Assembly (NCBI RefSeq): GCF_019130065.1
Contig: NZ_JAHSPG010000014.1
Coordinates: forward strand, 1 to 64,000
Source of the DNA: Pinibacter aurantiacus
Lineage (GTDB): Bacteria; Bacteroidota; Bacteroidia; Chitinophagales; Chitinophagaceae
Direction of reading: 5' to 3'
Length of the DNA stretch: 64,000 bases
Shown here: positions 19,301-29,524 of the stretch, piece after piece
Layout of the letters: every line of letters starts with the position of its first letter
How positions within the stretch are numbered: position 1 is the first letter of the stretch
The notes under the pieces: generated by a model
Told to the model about the DNA's origin: nothing
The model's database searches: none
What the model saw: only the letters and a program-made list of their open reading frames with translations
Made by a program: the position numbers and the translations under genes

Positions 19301-19615
19301 CACCACCTGGTCCAGTGAAGATGCGTTCTTCTTCAAAGTAATATTGATAGTGGTGTTGCTGCCCAGCACTACTTCCTGCGAAGCAAAGCTTACTGAACTA
19401 AACACAAGTGTTTGTCCGGTATTGGCCTTAATAGAATAACTACCACCGGCATCAGTATGTGTTCCTTGTTTGGAACCTTTGACGGTGATGGAAACTCCTG
19501 CGAGGGGCAGGGAGCCTTCATCCACAACTTTACCATTTACTGTTGCCTGTTGCCCCCACGTGTATATGTGGGCAAGGAATGTGCACAGCAATAGCAGGGT
19601 CATTCTTTTTTTCAT
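16337..19615 (-). CDS. SusC/RagA-family TonB-dependent transporter
   Basis: A 1092-residue SusC-type outer-membrane transporter of full length. It has a signal peptide, an N-terminal carboxypeptidase-regulatory-like beta domain (about 25-105; VNGKVVDEGSLPLAGVSITV), the linker motif VVVVGYG, then the plug domain with LKDAAAASIYGSRASWGVILLTSKKG, and a 22-strand-type beta barrel ending in VDL. It imports glycan fragments across the outer membrane with its SusD partner, 19 bp downstream. Upstream (19616-19924) lies a repeat family A element and no recognisable promoter consensus that I would defend. No sigma/anti-sigma or hybrid regulator gene is adjacent, so control of this pair is not visible here. 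Confidence 0.95.
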   Translation of the reverse strand: MKKRMTLLLLCTFLAHIYTWGQQATVNGKVVDEGSLPLAGVSITVKGSKQGTHTDAGGSYSIKANTGQTLVFSSVSFASQEVVLGSNTTINITLKKNASSLDQVVVVGYGSQKKTDLTGAVSTIDLQKTLDSRPVPDLARGLQGASPGLMITTSSGDLGQSPEIHLRGINGSVNADATPLILLDNVPIANMMMVNPSDIESISVLKDAAAASIYGSRASWGVILLTSKKGKKGQARISYENNFAWSSPMNTPKIADGADGAEFMLQAYRRTAPNTASFNILGAYYDDISIDRMRQWKKLYGGMDLGPDLVEGRDFERRAGQTYYYRAFDADNVFLNNSSPQMKHNLSISGGDGKTTYYASVGVMDQKGLVKVTPEPDRFTRFNGTARVETKVNNWFTARASLMAFTSKKKYPNFRLANAAAGANEYWFNIYRYPETYPYGTFNGLPMKNILTELQQAHMNTLSTDQARLQTGATLTFMKGWTADVDYTYSIENAHSNIATSPISGIDSWTDATLTKVVANYFPAEDYVRENAVWTKRNVGKAYTTYVKDVNGHSFKAMAGVDAEYYISEFQYSSATGLMLASKPTLNLTTGTQTVNGYPTHWSTLGYFGRLNYSYKGKYLLEANIRRDGASNFPPTQKWGTFPSFSAGYIVTNEKFMEGVKDKTPLSFLKIRGSWGSIGNNDIGSNSYLRSMNASPSGWWVGAGQNPTKVEVYDNVSNSLTWETVQTTDLGLNARFFHDALSVDFDVYNRATKGMVTTGVEVPSSLGSAASKRNFGEMVTKGWELAISYDKVFSNGLGISIGGNISDAKSTITKFANTEVNIMPGGNDVPNYQGKTMGEIWGYTSDRLFTTADFNGNNGQANPTWNYDAKTPNQDALNTSSAFHFGPGDVKYKDVDGSGTVDFGKGTNLDHGDMHVIGNTTPRYLYGLRLGLNYAGFDVSAYFQGVGKRDYWGTGSLFVPAFTIAEAVYQNQMDYWTPDNLNAFYPAPSNPGANNHNANWQPQTRYLLNMAYMRMKNITVGYTLPKALTQKISIARARVFASGENLFTIDKLTMSIDPEIQQNSVQGFTDPKSFGRTYPYFRTWSCGLQVDL

Positions 19616-19720
19616 ATGTCATGTTAGTTTTTGATAGATTAAAGTCAATGAATCAAGCGTTAGAAAAATATGGCAATTATTAAACGTCTTTGTATGATGC
19701 ATTTCAAATCATCGTGTTTT

Positions 19721-19864
19721 TTATTAATGCCCTACGGACAATTTTACCACCTTACTTATGTTCTATTGATATGTATGCCCTGACGGGCAAGCGGTTTCCC
19801 GTAGGGGAAAAACATACATAGAAAACAGAGCGATTGAATATTATTGTCCGTAGGACATTAATAA
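19721..19864. repeat. Intergenic repeat family A, copy 2
   Basis: About 144 bp, ends ATTAATGCCCTACGGACAAT and ATTGTCCGTAGGACATTAAT, with the core TTCTATTGATATGTATG and a GTTTCCCGTAGGGGAAA hairpin. It fills most of the 309-bp gap between the SusC gene and the upstream hydrolase-like gene. Confidence 0.8.
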
Positions 19865-19924
19865 AAAACAATTTGCACTATGTTTTTGGTAATCGAATCG
19901 TGCTGCAGATGCACGATCTTTTAT

Positions 19925-21322
19925 TTAGTAAACGGGTTTCTTTTCAGGATCGGGTTCTGCACCATATTCACCGCCACATTTGATCAGTATACCTTGTCCT
20001 GCTGTGAGCCAGATGCCGTCCTTATGTCGCGCCTGCACCAATTCACCATTCTCACCTACATTGACGGTCCAGATTTTTTCCTGGTCTATTTTTGTTTTGA
20101 TATCAAACTTTGCAGAGCGTTCAAGACTAAGATTTACGACCATCACATATTTTGTTCCGGCTGAGCTTACAAATTCTCCTACCATCATTGGCGCATCTGT
20201 TTCTATTTTTTGCACCCAATTGCCAGGCAACACAGGCAACGAACTATCCGGGGCGGGTGATGTAAAATACAATCCTGTTGATGTAAGTTTTTTCATGACA
20301 GGACCGAGCACGCTCAATTGCCTGTTCACTTCCTGCAGGTACCTCCAGGTTAATGTCTTGTTCTCATTTTTATCTATTGGATTGTAACCGTATGCCTGTC
20401 CATGATAAGTGTACCATCTTATTCCACCTGCACCTGCTGCCAATGTGGTGTATGCCTGGAATGCAAGGTTAGCGGGTGAAGGAATAGTGGTGAAAGGTCG
20501 TATCTGGTTGGCGGAAACCACGTTCACAAAAGGAAGGTTATATTTCAAAGCGATGCGACGCATTTCAACAAGGTTGGTATAATAACTTGCTGCTCTTGTT
20601 TTGTTGACCATGTCCATCGACATTTCTACCATGTAGTTGTCATAGCTCATGATCTGCGGCTTTACTTCGTTCACAAATTTCTCAAGATATTCTGTGTACG
20701 TTTTTGTGCCGAGTTGCGATTTGATTTGATCGAGTTCCCAAATGGTGGCGTAGTTAGGGTAAAGATTGATGGCCGCTAATTTTCCGGGTGCATATTTTTT
20801 TACGGCTGCCACTGCTTTTGCAAGCTGCGGGAAAGCGAGTGCTGACGGCTCATCGCAAATATGATAACCAATGATGGATTTGCTTTTGCCAGCTTTCTTC
20901 ACCATGTTTTTTATGTAAGCATCGATCTCTTCGTCAGACATCTTCATCCACTCCTTTCCCGTTAAATGCGGCCCTTCGGAAACGATGACTGACAGACCAA
21001 GTTTTTCGCAAAGCGAATAGTTCTGCGGATCGGCGGCGTCAGCAATTGTGAAGTTGCATTCGGCCATGCCTTTCAAACCTTTGTCGTGGTCAACAAATTT
21101 ATTGTGGTGATAATCTCTTCCGATAAGGAAAGCATCGGTGGCAAATTTTTGTGATTTGGTTTTTCCGATACCCAATTCGTCAACACTATTATTTGCACTT
21201 ACGTTCTCAATATTTGTTTGCTGTGCAAATGAAGTAGCAGAGAATGTGATCGCGGCTACCAACAAATAGTGTTTACAATTGATCAACCTTCCGGTGAAAG
21301 TCCTTTTCATAGCGTAATACAT
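19925..21322 (-). CDS. Unassigned secreted TIM-barrel hydrolase-like protein
   Basis: A 465-residue protein (461 if the second ATG at 21310 is used) with a signal segment HYLLVAAITFSATSFAQQ. Residues about 60-360 read as a TIM barrel: a HICDEPSALAF motif with a candidate acid Glu, then YDNYMVEMSMD, then GGIRWYTYHGQ near the end of the barrel. A short C-terminal beta sandwich follows. The DEP motif and general layout recall the larger hydrolase-like protein at 11761-13929, but the C-terminal part differs. I do not recognise a named family; relatives of GH42 or uncharacterised Bacteroidota glycosidases are plausible. It is placed just upstream of the SusC gene on the same strand, which supports glycan processing. 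Confidence 0.55.
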   Translation of the reverse strand: MYYAMKRTFTGRLINCKHYLLVAAITFSATSFAQQTNIENVSANNSVDELGIGKTKSQKFATDAFLIGRDYHHNKFVDHDKGLKGMAECNFTIADAADPQNYSLCEKLGLSVIVSEGPHLTGKEWMKMSDEEIDAYIKNMVKKAGKSKSIIGYHICDEPSALAFPQLAKAVAAVKKYAPGKLAAINLYPNYATIWELDQIKSQLGTKTYTEYLEKFVNEVKPQIMSYDNYMVEMSMDMVNKTRAASYYTNLVEMRRIALKYNLPFVNVVSANQIRPFTTIPSPANLAFQAYTTLAAGAGGIRWYTYHGQAYGYNPIDKNENKTLTWRYLQEVNRQLSVLGPVMKKLTSTGLYFTSPAPDSSLPVLPGNWVQKIETDAPMMVGEFVSSAGTKYVMVVNLSLERSAKFDIKTKIDQEKIWTVNVGENGELVQARHKDGIWLTAGQGILIKCGGEYGAEPDPEKKPVY

Positions 21323-21550
21323 TTAAGCAGATCGTTAGTTTAACTTTAAAGACAACCAAAAATAATTTGAGAGATTAGAAATTTCTTCAACTATTGTTTG
21401 GAATAGTAATACTATTTTTCAGAAGACAGGTTTGTAAGAAAATACTATAAGGATAAGAGTGGAAGTTAATTAATGACGGTATACCGGCCAACGAATACCT
21501 GACCGTCGGTATAATAAATCCGATCCGGTTAGCGCTTGCTCTAAATGGTG

Positions 21551-22669
21551 CTAATAACAGATTTTACGGTCTCTTGCAATAATGCTCCACGATGCTGCAA
21601 CAGCAGCATTTTCAATCACTACGGCGTTTCTATACAATGCAACTGTAGGACACACATGCATAGGCAATGCATATAGCAAATCACCGATCTTCCAGGAGTG
21701 TGCACCGTTTGTTTTCAGTACAAGATGTTCCTCACTTTGCCCAACCGGCGTTAGCTCCGGTGCATTGAGAAAAGAAAAACGGTTGGCCAGCATATTTTCG
21801 GCAGCAATGGCTTTATGCCCCATATCTACACATATCAGCCCTTCAGCGGGCAGCGACACTACTCTTGTGATGACCAGTGCAGCCGTAAGAAATTTTTGTT
21901 CGGGCAAGCCATCGGTGTATCCTTTATCCCAAAAAATAAATGTTCCGGGACTGCATTCTACATCCTGTTCGTTTGCATATACGGGAAACGAAGGTGAACC
22001 ACCACCTATCAGTTGCAAATTTCCTTTGTGGCCACTATCTGTAATCGCGGTTTTTAATTGTCGTACAGACGATAAAATTTCATTGCACTCGCTACGGCGC
22101 TTTTCAAGATCAATCTCTTTTATGTGACCGTCATAAAAATGCAGGCCGGCAAATGATATTCCTTTAAGAGATGTAATATGCCTGTAAAGGTCGATTGCTT
22201 CATTTCCCGGTGAAATACCTGTTCTGTTCATTCCCACATTCAAATCAATGAATACAGGAATCACTATGTTTTCGCTGATCGCTGCGTAGGAAATAGTCTC
22301 TGCAATGGTTCTATCATCAACAAGGCACGAGTATTTAGTCGCGGGATAATTTTTAACCAGGGAAATAAACCGCTGCAACTTCGGTCCTACTGGCTGATAG
22401 GCAAGCAACACATCAGGCGCTTGCACCATTCCCAGCATTTCCGCTTCTGCAATGGTAGCGCACTTGAATTTCGTGATACCCTCATCCATCATCATCTGCG
22501 TCGCTTCTTTTGTCTTGTGTGTTTTTACGTGCGGACGCAAGCGCGAAGGATCGCCGATCATTTGTGTCAGCAGCTTCACATTTTCTCTCATCCTGTCCGC
22601 ATAAAAGATCAAGGCAGGTGAATCTATCGTGCTACTGTCCGCAATATTGAACCAGTTTTTTGTTGTCAT
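21551..22669 (-). CDS. D-threonine aldolase/D-serine dehydratase-like PLP enzyme (alanine racemase fold)
   Basis: A 372-residue fold-type III PLP enzyme. The N-terminal barrel carries the cofactor lysine in RPHVKTHKTKEA (near residue 46-50), and the C-terminal beta domain contains MHVCPTVAL, whose His-x-Cys pair is the metal site in D-serine dehydratase-type enzymes. Known members act on beta-hydroxy-D-amino acids (retro-aldol cleavage) or dehydrate D-serine/D-threonine with release of ammonia. A dehydratase would create enamines that RidA clears, and RidA is encoded in the same region. No signal peptide, so it is cytoplasmic. The dipeptidase gene follows the same direction 220 bp upstream. 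The family is secure; which reaction is run is not. Confidence 0.85.
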   Translation of the reverse strand: MTTKNWFNIADSSTIDSPALIFYADRMRENVKLLTQMIGDPSRLRPHVKTHKTKEATQMMMDEGITKFKCATIAEAEMLGMVQAPDVLLAYQPVGPKLQRFISLVKNYPATKYSCLVDDRTIAETISYAAISENIVIPVFIDLNVGMNRTGISPGNEAIDLYRHITSLKGISFAGLHFYDGHIKEIDLEKRRSECNEILSSVRQLKTAITDSGHKGNLQLIGGGSPSFPVYANEQDVECSPGTFIFWDKGYTDGLPEQKFLTAALVITRVVSLPAEGLICVDMGHKAIAAENMLANRFSFLNAPELTPVGQSEEHLVLKTNGAHSWKIGDLLYALPMHVCPTVALYRNAVVIENAAVAASWSIIARDRKICY

Positions 22670-22713
22670 GGCGCGTCGATTTGCATCAATTAGTCAAACA
22701 GCCCGGATTTTTT

Positions 22714-22881
22714 AACATTTAATGTCCTACGCCCGCCCGTGCCGGATCGGACGGGGACAATGTAGAAAGTCTTGTCGGTCTTTCTATTCATATTGATGCC
22801 CTACGGGCAAATTCACTTTTCCATAGGGTAACAATATCAATAGAAATGCGACAAATGCCCGCTATTGCCCATGGGGCATTA
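22714..22881. repeat. Intergenic repeat family A, copy 3 (with insertion)
   Basis: As other copies, but the first hairpin is interrupted by a GC-rich stretch of about 23 bp (22731-22753). It keeps ATTGATGCCCTACGGGCAAA and AACAATATCAATAGAAA. It lies between the PLP enzyme and the dipeptidase genes. Confidence 0.75.
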
Positions 22882-22889
22882 ACATCTCA

Positions 22890-23972
22890 TCACGCCCAGG
22901 CATTACGCAGAAACCTGATCCAATTTTTGTGAAATATATTTTCTACATCCTCTTGCGTGTATCCACGTTTGAAAAGCAAAGACTCATATTTCTGCAGATC
23001 TGCGATGCTGTTCATGTCCCAGGGCGATTGTTCGGTACCAAAGATACCATCAAGATCGCTGCCAATTGCAATGTGATAACTGTTGCCGGCTATCTGGCAA
23101 ATATGATCCCAGTGATCAATCAGTTTTTCAAGTTTAATATCCAGTTGCCATGGATCAGAAACAGTATCGATGAAACGGATGTCCATTGCCCAGCAATCAA
23201 GCATGCCACCTATTACTGCGCCATGATCGAGTAGTTGTTTTATCTGATCATCTGTAAGCTGTCTTTGTGTAGGCACAAGGCTGCGCACATTGTGATGGCT
23301 CGCCCATACAGGGCCCCGATACGTTTTCATGGCTTCGTCAAAGCCATCATCGGTAAGATGTGTAACGTCGAGGATAATATTCAGCTTGCTCATTTCTTTA
23401 AGCAAATCTTTTCCCAACGGCTTGATGCTGCCTTGCGTTTTGGTACCCGGCGCATATCGCCCCGGTCCAAAGTGTGAGAGCCCCACGGCCCTTAATCCAT
23501 ATTCATAAGCTCTTTGTAAATACGATATGTCAACGAGAGAATCAGCGCCTTCGAGGCTTAGAATATATCCCACTGGTTTCTTTTCATCATCAATATTCTC
23601 ATCGTTCCACAAAGCGAGATGCGCGTCCAGTTGCCTGGTGTTTGTGATCTGCACCATCTCGCCCATTGCTTCCATTTCCCTGTACCAGGCAAGCTGCGCC
23701 TGCGTCATGGCCCAGGCCTGCTGCGGAGAGTGCCACCCCGGCAGCGAGCTGCCACTCGCTGTTACCCGGGAAATTTGTGTGGCTACTACCAATCCGATCT
23801 TACCTTTTCTCAGTTCCGGCAGGCACACGGTACCGCGTCCTCTGTCGGGTTTATCTTTCATATGCATTTCCCTTTCTCTTATTTCATGCAGCGGACGCGT
23901 AAGATCGCGGTTCCACTCAATGGCATTCATTGCGAGATCAAGGTGTGCATCGAATATCAAAGTCTTTTTCAT
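22890..23972 (-). CDS. M19 membrane-dipeptidase-family zinc hydrolase
   Basis: A 360-residue renal-dipeptidase-like amidohydrolase. The zinc ligands are readable: His and Asp of DAHLDL at the N-terminus, the bridging Glu in LSLEGAD, His in DVTHLTDDGF, the His pair in ASHHN, and the Asp of GSDLDG. The family hydrolyses dipeptides, notably those with a C-terminal D-residue, and some act on beta-lactams or other amides. No signal peptide is evident, so it is probably cytoplasmic. With the D-amino-acid-type PLP enzyme next door, cleavage of a D-amino-acid-containing dipeptide is a natural guess. A palindromic repeat with GGGGAGAGG lies 9 bp upstream of the ATG. Confidence 0.88.
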   Translation of the reverse strand: MKKTLIFDAHLDLAMNAIEWNRDLTRPLHEIREREMHMKDKPDRGRGTVCLPELRKGKIGLVVATQISRVTASGSSLPGWHSPQQAWAMTQAQLAWYREMEAMGEMVQITNTRQLDAHLALWNDENIDDEKKPVGYILSLEGADSLVDISYLQRAYEYGLRAVGLSHFGPGRYAPGTKTQGSIKPLGKDLLKEMSKLNIILDVTHLTDDGFDEAMKTYRGPVWASHHNVRSLVPTQRQLTDDQIKQLLDHGAVIGGMLDCWAMDIRFIDTVSDPWQLDIKLEKLIDHWDHICQIAGNSYHIAIGSDLDGIFGTEQSPWDMNSIADLQKYESLLFKRGYTQEDVENIFHKNWIRFLRNAWA

Positions 23973-23981
23973 TGCTGTTTA

Positions 23982-24018
23982 ACCTCTCCCCAACCCCTCT
24001 CCAAAGGAGAGGGGCTAG
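23982..24018. repeat. CCCCTCT/AGAGGGG hairpin repeat, copy 2
   Basis: Nearly identical to 13942-13978. On the minus strand the hairpin is followed by TTGGGGAGAGGTTAAACAGC and then the dipeptidase ATG, so the repeat tail gives a Shine-Dalgarno-like GGAGAGG about ten bases before the start. Confidence 0.8.
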
Positions 24019-24064
24019 CCTCCGCTGTTGTGGGGAATTTTTTAATTATTCGAACAATACTGAT

Positions 24065-25012
24065 TTAGCCATTTTCTCCAAACGGATATTTTCGAATGAT
24101 GTGTTGCACCTCGTGACTAAACTTCCCTGCAATTTCTTTCCACTTCTCCACTACATTCTTATCATATTCATAGAAGCCGAAACCGTTCTCCATTCCCAAG
24201 CCTCCCTGGCCCATTATCTCCTGAAAAAATGCAGGTGCTTTTGATGATCGCGACAATTCACGATTAAGATCTTTCATCACCAGTCCATACGCATACGTGC
24301 CCATGAGGTCCATATACCTGAAATTGCCTGCAAACGGCAGATAATAACCTGCATCATTTCTGCATGCACGATCCACATCTTCTATGGATGCGTAGCCATT
24401 GTGAACAAGATAAAAAGCCTCGCGGGCCATCGCATATAACATTTTGGCGCGCACGCTCACCTCACCCCAAATCAGATAAGGGTCCTTGTTCCAATGTTTT
24501 TTTGCAATGTTGAGCAAGTTAGCGGTCAACACTTTATTGGTAAGGTCGTTGGTAATAATCTCAAGGAAACGCGTCGTGTGTGCGGGTTCTGTCCAGTTCA
24601 ACCCCATCAGCCGTTCGGGTTGGCTGCAGTCTTTCTGCAACTCTTGCAAGGCAATGCTTTCCATGTTTATGGCGATGATGGCTTCTTCACCAACCATTCT
24701 TTCTAGGGCACAGATGGCTGTCTTTTTTTCAGATACATCTTCACCGGTAATAATGATTGCTACACCATATTTTTTGTCGTCACAAGGTTTTGCCTTTATC
24801 ATCAACCTGTCTGTTGCGATCCTCTGGCCCGTTGCCTTATATGCGTCGTTGCAATGTTGCTGTATACAATCCGCGGCCTGTTCGTCTTCTGTTATCATAG
24901 TCACCCAACATCCCGCCTGCAACATACAAACAGCTATACTGTGCGATAATTTTCCTTTTCCCCAAATCAACACTGGCAAGCGCTCATAGTATTTATCCAT
25001 ATAAGTTATCAT
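24065..25012 (-). CDS. 3-hydroxyacyl-CoA dehydrogenase-like protein (paralogue 2, active-site residues changed)
   Basis: About 315 residues (start ATG at 25012, or 25000; the TTG at 25024 is less likely). It shares the layout of the protein at 2892-3872: the WTEP...TRFLEI segment and the C-terminal domain VRAKMLYAMAREAFYL...GYASIEDVDRACRNDAGYYL align clearly with it. Two key sites differ. The Rossmann turn is WGKGKLSHS instead of GxGxMG. The catalytic His of GIHWAEP is Asn in GLNWTEP (near residue 139). The dinucleotide site and the proton-relay base are thus both altered, so it may have lost dehydrogenase activity or may serve as a partner of paralogue 1. It is 92 bp upstream of the dipeptidase gene. 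Confidence 0.75.
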   Translation of the reverse strand: MITYMDKYYERLPVLIWGKGKLSHSIAVCMLQAGCWVTMITEDEQAADCIQQHCNDAYKATGQRIATDRLMIKAKPCDDKKYGVAIIITGEDVSEKKTAICALERMVGEEAIIAINMESIALQELQKDCSQPERLMGLNWTEPAHTTRFLEIITNDLTNKVLTANLLNIAKKHWNKDPYLIWGEVSVRAKMLYAMAREAFYLVHNGYASIEDVDRACRNDAGYYLPFAGNFRYMDLMGTYAYGLVMKDLNRELSRSSKAPAFFQEIMGQGGLGMENGFGFYEYDKNVVEKWKEIAGKFSHEVQHIIRKYPFGENG

Positions 25013-25215
25013 AGTTTTAAACAAGCTGCACCGCTGCTAATAACCCGCATCGAACCAGGCAACTTGTTGGAACCAAAACTAATTTCAACAACTATTTTTC
25101 TCTCTAACTTTTATATGGATTTATGATACTATTTTTCAAAGAGGCTCAAGATTGTTCAACGGCAATTACCCGGTGTTCTACGCTCAGCATCTTGTCTAAA
25201 TTTAGATTGCCCATG

Positions 25216-25357
25216 CTATTCGACATGTTCCGCCGGACCTGTCGATTAAAAGATAACATGGGAATTTACAACTCCTCAATCGACCGATCATTTTACAGGA
25301 TTAATATCCATTTAATCTATCGTTCGAGATGTCCTGCGGAACATCTCGAAGAGGACT
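25216..25357. repeat. Structured repeat family B, copy 1
   Basis: About 142 bp, starting CTATTCGACATGTTCCGC and ending GTTCGAGATGTCCTGCGG plus its hairpin partner. The left hairpin is degraded (loop TCCGCCGG, stem mismatches) and the right one is nearly intact. Other copies are at 49165, 49819 (shortened), 50480, 51520 and 52124. Confidence 0.8.
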
Positions 25358-25434
25358 GAGGAATTTATTAACATCTGCTAAGAAGGCAAACAAAAAAAGA
25401 GGCTCGCACTCTTGCAGCCATTTGGAAAAAGGCA

Positions 25435-25625
25435 CTGAAGCTCATTTGATTAAATTACTCAATGTTGTTAAGAATGAGATTCCCGTAGAGTATGAAATAT
25501 TTATTGTACAACATGGGTTATCGAAGGCAAATGCGCCCACTGACATTCTAACCTTGCCTGGAGTTACAGAAACGTATACTAAAGAATTTGCAGATATTAA
25601 CCTTAATGTAATTGCCAGTGCATAA
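25435..25625 (+). pseudogene. Probable C-terminal fragment of an unidentified gene
   Basis: An open frame ending at the TAA at 25623-25625 reads with protein-like composition from about LEKGTEAHLIKLLNVVKN through YEIFIVQHGLSKAN to LNVIASA. The only start codon of the frame lies inside the family B repeat at 25329, and the first third has no protein-like character. I read it as the 3' remnant of a larger gene truncated by the repeat or by deletion. I cannot name the family. Confidence 0.35.
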
Positions 25626-25738
25626 ATAAATATTAAGAGCTCGTCTCAAAATTAATTGAGACGGCTTCATTTCGGTTATCATCTTTGCATGACACTAATC
25701 CTTTTCAATGTTTTATCTTTACATCATAAATTACCCGT

Positions 25739-25978
25739 ATGGACGGAGGAATGCAAAAATCAAAAGATCCGCTACATGGCCTAACGCTGGAAATGATTGT
25801 AAAACATTTAGAGGCAAGCTACGGATGGGAAGAGCTGGGGAAACATGTTGCCATCAATTGTTTTACCAGTAATCCCTCTGTACAATCGAGTCTGAAGTTT
25901 CTACGAAAAACGCCTTGGGCTCGTACCAAAGTAGAGAATTTTTATAAGTACGCTTTGCGACATAACAAATTGAAGTAA
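25739..25978 (+). CDS. VF530 family small DNA-binding protein
   Basis: A 79-residue protein whose sequence closely follows the VF530 (DUF2132) family: KDPLHGLTLEMIVKHLEASYG, then WEELG, CF, SSLKFLRKTPWAR and VE..Y. The family folds as a small helical domain and binds DNA; its cellular role is unknown. Start at 25739, or the internal ATG at 25751, which leaves a more typical N-terminus. It is one of only two supported plus-strand genes in the window and stands alone between gene fragments, so it is transcribed separately from the flanking loci. Confidence 0.88.
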   Translation: MDGGMQKSKDPLHGLTLEMIVKHLEASYGWEELGKHVAINCFTSNPSVQSSLKFLRKTPWARTKVENFYKYALRHNKLK

Positions 25979-26090
25979 CCGTGCACATACCGCCTGCCTA
26001 CTATTGCTCATCCTCGCAATATTTTGGGCCACGGATTCGGGTCCACCGCCTGAACAAAGGGAATCAGCAATCAATTTTGAAATCTATGAT

Positions 26091-26214
26091 CACTTTTCAA
26101 TTCGTCAGAGCCTGCAACGGAAAGCAATAAACGACTTCGATTTTAATTTTGCAAAAAATACTTTGAGGAAACAAACTTGGTGTAGAAATTCCGATTATTC
26201 GGAAAATAATTTGA
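26091..26214 (+). pseudogene. Frameshifted C-terminal gene fragment (duplicate of 52270-52404)
   Basis: The first 74 bases of the shared core (26094-26167) match 52270-52343 at 71 positions. The reading frame gives FSIRQSLQRKAINDFDFNFA, then a one-base insertion near 26169 shifts it. With the frame restored it continues to EIPIIRK and a TGA at 26212, parallel to ETPIIRK in the other copy. Differences that keep the protein similar indicate that both are relics of the 3' end of one gene family. A hairpin terminator follows at once. The protein is not identified. Confidence 0.55.
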
Positions 26215-26220
26215 TGAGTA

Positions 26221-26253
26221 TAAAAAAAGGCACCGATTACATCAGTGCCTTTT
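26221..26253 (-). terminator. Rho-independent terminator of the GH2-containing unit
   Basis: Stem AAAGGCAC/GTGCCTTT with an 11-base loop and a T-run on the minus strand, ten bases after the GH2 stop codon. On the plus strand the hairpin follows the gene fragment at 26091-26214 and ends in TTTT, so it may act in both directions. Confidence 0.8.
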
Positions 26254-26262
26254 AAGATTCGA

Positions 26263-29457
<3,195 letters not shown>

Positions 29458-29524
29458 TTATGAATGATGAGTTGTGAATGATGAATGGCATTCATAATTC
29501 ATAATTCGCTACTCAAAACTATTC

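Larger units (their letters stand above)
25013..25738. other. Gene-poor scar between the two polysaccharide loci
   Basis: About 725 bp with no intact gene. It holds one family B repeat (25216-25357), an open fragment of unknown origin (about 25435-25625), and AT-rich sequence. I see no promoter or RNA gene that I can support. Confidence 0.6.

Noticed and set aside
19616-19720. A Bacteroidota-type promoter (TTTG / TAnnTTTG) upstream of SusC
   Set aside because: Several partial matches exist, but none has both boxes at the expected spacing, so no promoter is annotated.
25123-25359. A 78-residue plus-strand open frame
   Set aside because: Its second half is the family B repeat read through; the first half has no recognisable feature.
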